Below, piece by piece: positions 1-7,542 of a DNA stretch of 10,713 nucleotides. The notes under the pieces are model-generated. The model saw only the letters and a list, made by a program, of their open reading frames with translations. It ran no database searches and had not been told where the DNA came from. The translations under genes were made by a program, and so were the position numbers. Origin of the DNA: Saprospiraceae bacterium (GTDB lineage: Bacteria; Bacteroidota; Bacteroidia; Chitinophagales; Saprospiraceae); assembly GCA_020436955.1 (NCBI GenBank), contig JAGQWW010000059.1, positions 1 to 10,713 of the forward strand, in the 5' to 3' direction. The first letter of the stretch is position 1. Each line of letters begins with the position of its first letter.

Positions 1-1346
1 ATGGTATCCGTGGCCAGGTGAAATTTGAAGGAGAGGAGGAGCATCTCAGTACCGTTGCGGATAAAATGTCGGAATATAAAATTCCAGCCTTATCCCTTAC
101 TATTATGGAAGGAGGCCAAATTGCCTGGTCAGCAACGTACCATAATCCAGCCTTCCCAACTGAGGAGGGATTGGATTGCAATAGCCTCTTTCAAGCTGCT
201 TCCTTATCCAAACCCGTGACATTTATGGCAGCGCTACGGATGCATGCTGGCGGAGCGATAAACCTGGATGAAAACGTAGAAAACTATTTGAAAGAATATA
301 AACTTCCAAAGGGAAAACAAACACCTGAAAATCCTGTAACACTACGAAATATCTTTTCACACACGTCGGGCCTGACACCGGGTGGATATGAGGGATACCC
401 AAAAGATCAGCAGATGCCTTCTGATATAGCTGTTTTGAAAGGCAGCGAAGGTGTGAATTCTCCTGCCATAGAAGTGATCAATACGCCAAATGAAGTACTT
501 GCCTATTCCGGCGGTGGTTATACACTGGCTGAACTGGCACTGCAAGATGAGTTAGGAGACAGCTTTTCCAACATTATGGAAAAATGGATTTTAAAGCCAG
601 TTGGAATGAATCATGCTGAATTCACTCAACCTATGACTGCTTCAGCATCCAAAAAAATTGCAAACGGATACACTACAGCAGGTGAAATGATAGACGGTGG
701 TTGGAAAAACCATCCCGAACAAGCTGCTGCAGGGCTTTGGAGTACTTCCACAGATTTGGCCCTTTTCCTTATAGAAATATATAAGGGTTATAATGGAAAG
801 AGCACCGTTTTCACCCAAGCAGACATACAAGGCATCCTGGCTCAGGAAAGGGATATGCTGGTATACGGATTCATTGTCAACAAGACAGAGGATAATGATA
901 TCTCCATTACGCACTATGGTGGAAATGCAGGCTACAGAACTGGAATGACGATTAGCCTTACTACCGGCAACGGTTTGGTGTATTTAATCGATTCTGACAA
1001 CGGAGGGTCCCTTGGAAATGAGTTGCTTTTATCGGCGGCAAGGGTTTACGATTGGCCCTTTTTCCAGCAAACAGCGGTAGTTAGAGCTGCCACGGTTCCA
1101 ATTGATTTAAAGGTGTTGGAAGGTGACTACAAATGGAATAACCAGGTAGACCTAAAAATTCAGTATGACGCTTCCAAGGACAAGATTTCGATGTTTTTTC
1201 CAAACGGAGATGCATATGAACTTACACCGATAGAAGGAGATGGATTTTCTTTAATTCACGAAGGAACCGGCGTCCGGGTGACCTTTACAAAAGAGGACAA
1301 CTACCAGTCATTTTCATTATATGGGCAGACAGCGGTGAGGATATAA
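1..1346 (+). CDS. Serine hydrolase, class C beta-lactamase/penicillin-binding-protein-like family (5' end missing)
   Basis: The frame is open from base 3 with no stop before a GTG at 18, so the gene almost certainly begins upstream of the window and has lost its N-terminus; the GTG is probably an internal valine. Numbering from that GTG, the family's three active-site motifs are present: S-L-S-K at 62-65 (nucleophile S62, general base K65), Y-S-G at 163-165 (replacing Y-x-N), and H-Y-G at 299-301 (in the place of K-T-G). The S-H-T-S-G-L-T segment near 114-120 and A-A-G-L-W-S-T near 237-243 are typical of the esterase/peptidase-like members of this family. Residues from about 360 to 442 form a separate beta-rich, lipocalin-like tail, as in many Bacteroidota homologues. 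The family includes D-aminopeptidases, esterases and beta-lactamase-like proteins of unknown substrate, so substrate cannot be assigned. The protein is probably exported, but the signal peptide lies outside the window. Confidence 0.9.
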   Translation, partial: GIRGQVKFEGEEEHLSTVADKMSEYKIPALSLTIMEGGQIAWSATYHNPAFPTEEGLDCNSLFQAASLSKPVTFMAALRMHAGGAINLDENVENYLKEYKLPKGKQTPENPVTLRNIFSHTSGLTPGGYEGYPKDQQMPSDIAVLKGSEGVNSPAIEVINTPNEVLAYSGGGYTLAELALQDELGDSFSNIMEKWILKPVGMNHAEFTQPMTASASKKIANGYTTAGEMIDGGWKNHPEQAAAGLWSTSTDLALFLIEIYKGYNGKSTVFTQADIQGILAQERDMLVYGFIVNKTEDNDISITHYGGNAGYRTGMTISLTTGNGLVYLIDSDNGGSLGNELLLSAARVYDWPFFQQTAVVRAATVPIDLKVLEGDYKWNNQVDLKIQYDASKDKISMFFPNGDAYELTPIEGDGFSLIHEGTGVRVTFTKEDNYQSFSLYGQTAVRI

Positions 1347-1420
1347 ATCCCAAACACCTTGGGAGGTAAAACCAAAACCATTGAATGTCCAACGAATCTT
1401 ACATTCCAAATACCATTTCA

Positions 1421-1454
1421 TATCAAGTTGAATTTCAAGGTCATCAACTTGATA
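1421..1454. repeat. Inverted repeat, 11-bp arms with 12-base loop
   Basis: TATCAAGTTGA at 1421-1431 is the exact reverse complement of TCAACTTGATA at 1444-1454. It lies in the 238-base gap between the serine hydrolase and the TPR-cyclase gene, 75 bases after the former's stop and 130 bases before the latter's start. No T-run follows either arm, so it does not look like a standard intrinsic terminator. It could be a regulator binding site for the cyclase operon or a 3' mRNA-stabilising hairpin of the upstream gene. The symmetry is seen directly; the function is inference. Confidence 0.6.
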
Positions 1455-1584
1455 CCGTTTATGGACCGTTCCTGCTTCATTCCTTCCCAAAAACCAATTT
1501 ATTCCTTATTTTGCTTACATTAAACAAAACCCATATATCAAAATTGATGTAGGGACCCTGTTAGCCCATTGAAAGAAGAATTCC

Positions 1585-3534
1585 ATGAGAATACTTTTAA
1601 GCACCATTGCCCTATTTGTAATCCAACTATCCACCCAAGCACAAACCAACATTGATTCATTATTTGCTGTCTGGCAGGACCCGTCCCAATCGGATTCCTT
1701 GCGCGTAGATGCGTTTGACGAATATATCTGGGAGGCCTATTTGTTTTCAGATCCTGACTCTGCTGCCATCCTTGCTTCACAGTTGATTGAATTTGCCAAA
1801 GAAAAACATTTCCCGAAAGGGCATGCCCTGGGACTTAATGCCATAGGTATTTCTTACGATGTTAGAGGTAATTATCCGGCTGCACTTGACTACTATCAAC
1901 AAAGTCTGGAAGTATTTGAAAGAATGGGCGATAAAAATGGAACGGCAGGGGCACTGGGCAATATCGGCATCATTTTCATGGGCCAGGGGAATTATCTGAA
2001 GGCTATAGACCATCTAACTCGATCGTTGAAGAGTTTTGAACAAATTGGGAATAAAAGAGGAATGGCCAATGCCCTGGCCAATATAGGTGTCATTTACGAA
2101 TATCAGGATGACCTGGAAGAAGCTTTGAATTATTATACCCGGGGCAAAACCCTACATGAAGAGATGGGCAACCTTCGTGGCCAGGCTATTGCACTAACCA
2201 GTATAGGTGGCGTTTATTCTTCAAAAGGAGAATACGGGAAAGCGCTCGATTGCTATATCCAGAGTTTAGGGCTGGTAACCCAATTTGAAGATAACCAGAT
2301 GGAGGCCAACATTTTGGCCAACATCGCCAACAACTATCAGAATAAAAAGGACTATGACAAGGCACTGGATTTCCATTTACAGAGCTTGGATATCAAGGAA
2401 GAAATAGGCGATCAAAAAGCGCTGGCCTATACACTTTTCAAGATAGGAAATATCTATTTGGAAAAGCAAGACTACAATAAAGCCATTAAGTATTGTGAAA
2501 GAAGTTATGATAATGCAAAAGCCATAGAAGTTTGGGAAGAACAGAAATCTGCTTGCCAATGCTTGTATGATGCCTACAAAGCCATTGGGCAGAGCAACAA
2601 AGCCTTGCTGTACATGGAACAAATGCGTGTTGCAGAGGATAGTCTTCAGTCAGCCGCTACTTCTAAAAAACTACAAGAGATGGAATTTGCCAAGCAGGTT
2701 TTGGTAGATAGCCTTGCTGCTGTGGAGAAAGAACGTCAGATGGAAGAAGCGCATAAAGAAGAAGTGCGGAAGAAAAACCAGACCCGCAATATGTTAGCCG
2801 GAGGTGGATTATTACTTTTAATATTGGCCGGAGGTATTTATAGCAGACTTCGGTTTACCCGAAGAGCCAAAGCCATCATTGAAAAAGAAAAGGACCGCTC
2901 TGAAAATCTTTTGCTCAACATATTACCGGCAGATATAGCTGCTGAATTGAAAGAAAAAGGTAGGGCCGATGCACGAGATTTCGAGACCGTCAGTATCCTG
3001 TTTACTGATTTTAAAGGATTCACTGCAGCCAGTGAAAAACTCACTGCCCATGAATTGGTCAGTGAAATCAATGCATGTTTTGAAGCCTTTGATGGCATCA
3101 TAGGAAAATACGGTATAGAAAAAATCAAAACCATCGGCGACTCTTACATGGCAGCCGGCGGTCTTCCGGTTCCTTCAGATACTGCAGTAAAAAATACCGT
3201 TTTAGCTGCGCTTGAAATGCAGGACTTTATAAAAAAACGGAAAGTTAAATTGGATGCTTCCCATACGCCATGTTTTGAGATGCGGGTAGGTATACACACC
3301 GGTCCGGTGGTAGCAGGTATTGTCGGTGTAAAAAAATTCGCTTATGACATCTGGGGAGACACCGTCAATACTGCCAGCCGCATGGAAAGCAGCGGTGCTG
3401 TAGGCCAGGTGAATATCAGCCAATCTACCTATGAACTATTGAAAGACGATCCTGATTTCAAATTTGAAAACCGGGGAAAAGTACAGGCAAAAGGTAAGGG
3501 AGAAATGGAGATGTATTTTGTATCCAAGAATTAA
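1585..3534 (+). CDS. Transmembrane TPR-repeat class III adenylate cyclase
   Basis: Predicted to convert ATP to cyclic AMP and pyrophosphate. Order of parts in 649 residues: signal peptide 1-20 (likely cut after A-Q-A-Q); periplasmic domain with six TPR units of 40 residues (about 79-320, each with G-x-Y/F...G-x-Y/D-x-x-A-L); charged helical coiled coil (about 350-400); one membrane span (about 403-419); a signalling helix with L-L-L-N-I-L-P (442-448); catalytic domain from about 466 to 649. Metal-binding D475 (F-T-D-F-K-G-F-T) and D519 (I-G-D-S-Y-M) are present. The adenine-selecting pair K515 and D588 matches adenylate rather than guanylate cyclases, and transition-state residues N595 and R599 are intact, so the enzyme looks active. 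ATG 1585 begins the signal peptide directly. The next gene starts 27 bases after the stop, suggesting one operon. The ligand of the TPR domain is unknown. Confidence 0.93.
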   Translation: MRILLSTIALFVIQLSTQAQTNIDSLFAVWQDPSQSDSLRVDAFDEYIWEAYLFSDPDSAAILASQLIEFAKEKHFPKGHALGLNAIGISYDVRGNYPAALDYYQQSLEVFERMGDKNGTAGALGNIGIIFMGQGNYLKAIDHLTRSLKSFEQIGNKRGMANALANIGVIYEYQDDLEEALNYYTRGKTLHEEMGNLRGQAIALTSIGGVYSSKGEYGKALDCYIQSLGLVTQFEDNQMEANILANIANNYQNKKDYDKALDFHLQSLDIKEEIGDQKALAYTLFKIGNIYLEKQDYNKAIKYCERSYDNAKAIEVWEEQKSACQCLYDAYKAIGQSNKALLYMEQMRVAEDSLQSAATSKKLQEMEFAKQVLVDSLAAVEKERQMEEAHKEEVRKKNQTRNMLAGGGLLLLILAGGIYSRLRFTRRAKAIIEKEKDRSENLLLNILPADIAAELKEKGRADARDFETVSILFTDFKGFTAASEKLTAHELVSEINACFEAFDGIIGKYGIEKIKTIGDSYMAAGGLPVPSDTAVKNTVLAALEMQDFIKKRKVKLDASHTPCFEMRVGIHTGPVVAGIVGVKKFAYDIWGDTVNTASRMESSGAVGQVNISQSTYELLKDDPDFKFENRGKVQAKGKGEMEMYFVSKN

Positions 3535-3561
3535 TTTGTGTTTTTATTGCTAATTTTCAGG

Positions 3562-4995
3562 ATGAAATTTATTAAACGCACATTCCTAGTTCTTCTCTCC
3601 CTTCTAGTTCTTTTGGTCATTACCGCTGCTGTCATTATTTGGATGGATAACCTGAGTACAAATTATCTTTCCATTGATAAGGACGACACTAGTACCCGCA
3701 ATACCTATCTTCTCACCAATGTCCATGTTATTCCTATGCATGAAGACACGGTACTTGCCAATAAAATGGTGCTTATAAAAGATGGAATCATTGCGGAGGT
3801 TGCAGACCATATTGAAGCACCTGGCGTTGAAGTCTTGGATGGTCTACAAAAGTATCTGGCTCCCGGGCTTATCGATATGCATGTACACGTTTGGGACGAA
3901 TATGAATTGGGCGTTTATCTGGCCAATGGGGTGACAGCCATCAGGAATGTATGGGGTATGCCTATGCATTTGCGGATGAAAGACGCCATCAACAAGGAAG
4001 AGATGTATGCGCCAGCCTTTTTTACCACTGGTCCCAAATTGACAGGACGAGAATTTATAGGTGATGACAATTTAAACCTTAGCAATCCGGAAGAAGCTGC
4101 AGCAAAAGTAGCGTCCTATAAGGAAAGAGGCTATGATTTTATCAAAACATACTACGGATTAGAGCCGGATTTATTTGATGCCATCATAACCCAGGCAGAA
4201 AAGTCTGACATGGATATTGTTGCCCATCCATCCCAAAAGGTGCCCTTTTCCTACCATACAAATCCTCAAATCAAATCCATCGAACACGCTGAAGAGATCA
4301 CTCAGACTGCCTTGCAATTTGATTTGGACACCCAAAAATTACAACTGGTTATTGATACGATTGCTGCTGCGTCACATTTAAGTTATTGTCCAACCATGGT
4401 GGTATTCAACAATATCTATCAAATGTTGATGCATGATGACATGTTGGCATCCGGTGACCTGTTATACATCAATCCGCTGATAAGAAAGGTTGATAGCGAA
4501 AACCAATTTAACCGTTGGTCCAACGCCAAACGAGAAGATCCTCAAGTAGTCGACCGGATAAAGGCACAGCATGATTTCCATTTACTGGTGGTCCAAAAAT
4601 TACATGATGCCGGTGTCAATGTAATTTGCGGCACCGATGCAGGAATTGGCGTTACGCCACCAGGATCTTCAATTCACAAAGAATTGGCTTTTTATAAGGA
4701 AGCAGGCCTTTCCAATTATGAGGTTTTACAAACTGCTACGGTCAATGCAGCAAAGACTCATGCCATTATGCATAGCCTGGGTACCATTGAAAAAGGAAAA
4801 GTGGCGAACCTGCTTTTGTTAGAAAACAATCCTTTGGAATCCTTGTCGACCTTGAGAAATCCTTCCGTTGTCTTTATTAATGGCCGAAAACTGGATCGTA
4901 AGACCTTGGATGGGTTTAATGAAAAGGCAGCAAACAGGGAAAATTTAATAGCTTCAGGTTTTCGGTATTTGGAGAATCTTGTAGTTGAAAAATAA
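3562..4995 (+). CDS. Membrane-anchored metal-dependent amidohydrolase (imidazolonepropionase/prolidase-like)
   Basis: Predicted binuclear-metal hydrolase of amide or related bonds. An in-frame GTG at 3538 would add eight hydrophobic residues, but ATG 3562 gives a clean M-K-F-I-K-R start followed by a hydrophobic helix (about 8-27) with no obvious cleavage site, so it is preferred and the protein is probably an N-terminally anchored periplasmic enzyme. Numbered from that ATG (477 residues), the metal ligands of the superfamily are all visible: H107-x-H109 after P-G-L-I-D, a probable carboxylated lysine K195 in D-F-I-K, H222, H242 in I-E-H-A, and D359 in G-T-D-A-G. The C-terminal strand-rich part (about 400-445, with G-K-V-A-N-L-L-L-L and V-F-I-N-G) closes the usual composite beta domain. 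Relatives hydrolyse imidazolonepropionate, Xaa-Pro dipeptides or cyclic amides; the substrate cannot be read from the sequence. It follows the cyclase gene by 27 bases and is probably co-transcribed. Confidence 0.9.
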   Translation: MKFIKRTFLVLLSLLVLLVITAAVIIWMDNLSTNYLSIDKDDTSTRNTYLLTNVHVIPMHEDTVLANKMVLIKDGIIAEVADHIEAPGVEVLDGLQKYLAPGLIDMHVHVWDEYELGVYLANGVTAIRNVWGMPMHLRMKDAINKEEMYAPAFFTTGPKLTGREFIGDDNLNLSNPEEAAAKVASYKERGYDFIKTYYGLEPDLFDAIITQAEKSDMDIVAHPSQKVPFSYHTNPQIKSIEHAEEITQTALQFDLDTQKLQLVIDTIAAASHLSYCPTMVVFNNIYQMLMHDDMLASGDLLYINPLIRKVDSENQFNRWSNAKREDPQVVDRIKAQHDFHLLVVQKLHDAGVNVICGTDAGIGVTPPGSSIHKELAFYKEAGLSNYEVLQTATVNAAKTHAIMHSLGTIEKGKVANLLLLENNPLESLSTLRNPSVVFINGRKLDRKTLDGFNEKAANRENLIASGFRYLENLVVEK

Positions 4996-5106
4996 GTAGG
5001 ATTTTCAGGATGGGAGGAAATTAGAATTAAGGGATTGTAGGTTTATTATTTTGATTTATTTCAAAAAATAGCTTTATCTGTTACTTACTCTCTTCATTAA
5101 TAAAGC

Positions 5107-5979
5107 ATGAAACGGAATATTATACTAAGTCTTGGATTTGCACTCTTGTTATTAAATTGCGGTCACACTGGTGATCAAGTAAAAAAAACTCATCCTATTT
5201 CTGAAACGGTTACTAGTGAAACAAATTCTGCCACTCCGGCCTTGGAATCGGGATCCATCCCTTTTTCCCTCCCTGATACAATAAGGATAAATGACACTGT
5301 TTCCTTGAAATTGACTCCAATGAAACAGGAAGATTATTTAGCCTTTCCAAACACAAACAATTTTGATGCATTGTTGGACAGCTTTTGCCATGATGAACAG
5401 AACAAGTATTATTACCATAATTTAACTCCTTGTGGATGGGATATAGAAAAGTATTTAATCGCTACATCCAAAGGATTAGTAAAACGAGAAAAATCGAAAT
5501 TGGCAATTCAAACTACCTTGAAAGGAAAATTGACTTTTGAAGAAAATGTAAGGGATACAATTAGATCTTCAGGTTATAAATTCAACCAATATTTAGATAA
5601 GGCGGGCTATTACCTTATTGAGTTTCATTCGTTCGAAGCTTGCCCTGAATTTTTTCTAATTAATTATCACAGTGGTGAAAAATTACGTTTTTCAGGGTAT
5701 CCTTTCTTTTCTCCTGATGAAACCCAAGTATTGGTTGCTGATTATGATTATGGTTTAGGATGGTGTACCAATAGTTTTTCCTGGTGGAAATTGGTAAACA
5801 ACAACTGGGTTGAATCAGTTAACTACAAGCCAAATAATTGGGGTATTGAAGATGCAAAATGGATCAATGAAACAACCGTGGTTGCCAGGATCGGATATAT
5901 TACAAACCGAAAGAACCCGGGTGAAGAAAAGTTTTTTGTAAGAATGGAGATGGTGGGAAATAACAATACAAAGAAATAA
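5107..5979 (+). CDS. Hypothetical lipoprotein of unknown function
   Basis: I do not recognise the family. The 290-residue product begins with a basic N-terminus, a hydrophobic stretch and a lipobox L-L-N-C, so C18 should be lipidated after signal peptidase II cleavage. A Ser/Thr-rich low-complexity linker (about 30-50) follows. The mature part is aromatic-rich, with four further cysteines (94, 109, 179, 220). From about 168 to 265 it contains strand-loop patterns such as F-F-S-P-D-E-T-Q-V-L-V and repeated W/Y-N-N-W turns that recall beta-propeller blades, but this is only a resemblance. The gene is preceded by 111 AT-rich bases and has no close partner, so it is probably its own transcription unit. 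That it is a real coding gene is well supported by length and the lipoprotein signal; its function is not. Confidence 0.85.
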   Translation: MKRNIILSLGFALLLLNCGHTGDQVKKTHPISETVTSETNSATPALESGSIPFSLPDTIRINDTVSLKLTPMKQEDYLAFPNTNNFDALLDSFCHDEQNKYYYHNLTPCGWDIEKYLIATSKGLVKREKSKLAIQTTLKGKLTFEENVRDTIRSSGYKFNQYLDKAGYYLIEFHSFEACPEFFLINYHSGEKLRFSGYPFFSPDETQVLVADYDYGLGWCTNSFSWWKLVNNNWVESVNYKPNNWGIEDAKWINETTVVARIGYITNRKNPGEEKFFVRMEMVGNNNTKK

Positions 5980-6019
5980 AAGTCCCATCCTTCCCAACTT
6001 TTCATCCTCTAATCCGCAT

Positions 6020-6046
6020 TTGCAAATCAAACCTATATTGCAAATC
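6020..6046. repeat. Short direct repeat TTGCAAATC x2 with 18-base period
   Basis: TTGCAAATC occurs at 6020-6028 and again at 6038-6046. The first copy overlaps a perfect 10-bp palindrome, ATTTGCAAAT (6018-6027). A second repeat, AAACCTATATT, occurs at 6029-6039 and 6109-6119, the latter ending at the base before the start codon of the next gene. All of these lie in the 140-base gap upstream of the alpha/beta hydrolase gene. Tandem copies with palindromic character fit a transcription-factor site, but AT-rich DNA generates such matches easily. The repeats are observed; the function is conjecture. Confidence 0.4.
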
Positions 6047-6119
6047 GCTTCCATTTATTTCTGAGTTTGCTTATTTCCTATTTTTACTACCATTCTAGCA
6101 TCGCCATAAAACCTATATT

Positions 6120-7424
6120 TTGACTCATCATTTATTTACCATTCTCATTTCCATTTTCACAATAGGGATAGTTGCTTGCAACGAACCAAAAAGTGAACAA
6201 GAAAACGAAAGGACCGGAAATTATGTAGGCAATTTTAAACACGGGGATTTTTCTGACGAGATTCAAATCACGATTGAGAAAGACTCCACCGGCTACCTTG
6301 CTTTCTTTTCCAGTCTTGCCCAAAATGCTAACAGGATTCCGTTACAATCAGTAATGGTTGTGGAAGATTCGATTAACTTTCATTTGCAGAGCGACTTTTT
6401 CAAATATACTTTTAAAAATAAATGGTCCGATAACAATTCGCTGTTGAAAGGCTCACTTAGTGTTGATACCGTGACGGTTTCGTACACATTGAAAAAGGAA
6501 GGCAATAATGATAATGGTTCTCCTGGAAAAGAGGGTATATCTTTCAAATCCGATGGCTTAACCTTGCATGGTACCATCTGGCAACCCATTAATAAAAACA
6601 ACCGAGCCATAATTATATTGACTTCTTCCGGCAATGCTGACAGAAGTGCTTCCAGGGCCGAGGCAATCCAATTTGCAAAAATGGGTTTTACTACCTTCCA
6701 CTATGACAAGCGTGGAACAGGGAACTCCGGAGGCGACTGGTCGTCTGTCACCATGAAAACCCTTCTTGCAGATGATATGAATGCTATTCAATACTTTTCG
6801 AGACAAACAAACATACCGCTAGAAAATATTGGAATTAAAGGGAGTAGCCAGGGCGCGGCCAAAGTACCATATATTCTTACCGAGATGCCTGCATTGCAAT
6901 ACGGAATTGTAGTAAGTTGTCCGGGCAGCTCGCTGTTGGAGAGTGATTTGAATTATTGGAAAAACAGTAATGCTGAACTGCCAAAAGAAGACTTGGAGGA
7001 AGCTGCTGGTTTACAAAAAAAGGTTTTTGAATTTATAGCCGGAAAAGTTTCCAAAGGGGATCTGGAAAACGAAATCAAAGCAAAGCAAACAGCACGATGG
7101 TTTGAAAATGTCTGGATACCCAACCTGGATGAAACTTCATTGGATCCTAAACTACTCTATGATCCTATACCCTATTTCCAAACGACTAAACAGCCCTTGT
7201 TAATAATTGAAGGCTCCAGCGATGAAATTATTCCCTCCAATAGTGCAGCTGTGATTGAAAAAGCCCTGGAACAAGCCGGTAATACTCAATGTAAAATTGT
7301 CGGCCTGGAAGGCGCTTCTCACTCCATGTATTTTGTAGGTCAAAGTGATTTCCCATATTGGTCCAAGATTCATCCGGATTATTTTCAAACGATTGAAAAT
7401 TGGGTAAAGACCGTGGTAGATTAA
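6120..7424 (+). CDS. Alpha/beta hydrolase lipoprotein with N-terminal beta-rich domain, TTG start
   Basis: Predicted serine esterase or peptidase-like hydrolase attached to the cell envelope by lipidation. In-frame stop TAG at 6096-6098 limits the 5' end, and no ATG occurs before residue 79, so TTG 6120 is the only reasonable start. It gives a complete lipoprotein signal ending I-V-A-C (C20). Residues about 30-125 form a strand-rich domain (G-N-Y-V-G...). The hydrolase domain runs from about 137 to 434. The nucleophile elbow is G-S-S-Q-G (241-245, S243), the likely acid is D368 in G-S-S-D-E, and the likely histidine is H401 in G-A-S-H. T-S-S-G-N-A-D (168-174) is in the oxyanion position and Y-D-K-R-G-T-G-N-S (195-203) is typical of COG1073-type enzymes. 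The triad appears complete. Substrate is unknown. It sits 140 bases after the previous gene and 118 before the next, so it is probably transcribed separately. Confidence 0.88.
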   Translation: MTHHLFTILISIFTIGIVACNEPKSEQENERTGNYVGNFKHGDFSDEIQITIEKDSTGYLAFFSSLAQNANRIPLQSVMVVEDSINFHLQSDFFKYTFKNKWSDNNSLLKGSLSVDTVTVSYTLKKEGNNDNGSPGKEGISFKSDGLTLHGTIWQPINKNNRAIIILTSSGNADRSASRAEAIQFAKMGFTTFHYDKRGTGNSGGDWSSVTMKTLLADDMNAIQYFSRQTNIPLENIGIKGSSQGAAKVPYILTEMPALQYGIVVSCPGSSLLESDLNYWKNSNAELPKEDLEEAAGLQKKVFEFIAGKVSKGDLENEIKAKQTARWFENVWIPNLDETSLDPKLLYDPIPYFQTTKQPLLIIEGSSDEIIPSNSAAVIEKALEQAGNTQCKIVGLEGASHSMYFVGQSDFPYWSKIHPDYFQTIENWVKTVVD

Positions 7425-7542
7425 GCACAATCAAGCAACCCTTTTTCAAAGACCTGATTTTTCCTTACATTGGTAATATTGGTTTTATCATTTGAATGAA
7501 AATCAACGTTTTCTATTCATCTCCTCCCTTTAATCCTACATT

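Noticed and set aside
18..20. GTG as the true start of the serine hydrolase
   Set aside because: The frame stays open to the window edge and the residues after it begin close to the conserved core, leaving no room for a signal peptide; the gene most likely starts upstream.
1348..1364. Hairpin TCCCAA/TTGGGA just after the serine hydrolase stop as a terminator
   Set aside because: Only 6 bp and no T-run follows; not convincing as an intrinsic terminator.
3538..3561. GTG start of the amidohydrolase, 4 bases after the cyclase stop
   Set aside because: ATG 3562 gives a normal basic-then-hydrophobic N-terminus; the extra eight residues add nothing recognisable.
3553..5012. ATTTTCAGGATG at 3553-3564 and 5001-5012, either side of the amidohydrolase gene, as flanking repeats of a mobile element
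   Set aside because: A 12-base match is expected by chance in a window this size, and there are no terminal inverted repeats or transposase.
5035..5076. Promoter for the 5107 gene using TTG (5051-5053) and TAGCTTTA (5069-5076)
   Set aside because: The spacer is only 15 bases against the 19-21 usual in Bacteroidota, and the -7 box lacks the final G.
5978..6002. AAAAGT/ACTTTT pair after the hypothetical lipoprotein gene as a terminator
   Set aside because: Six AT-rich pairs with a 13-base loop and no following T-run; expected by chance.
5815..6054. Minus-strand open frames overlapping the end of the 5107-5979 gene
   Set aside because: No recognisable domain or signal; they shadow a well-supported lipoprotein gene on the other strand.
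6066..6095. Promoter for the 6120 gene using TTTG (6066-6069) and TACCATTC (6088-6095)
   Set aside because: The spacing of 18 is near normal, but the -7 box matches only four of six conserved positions; too weak to list as a feature.
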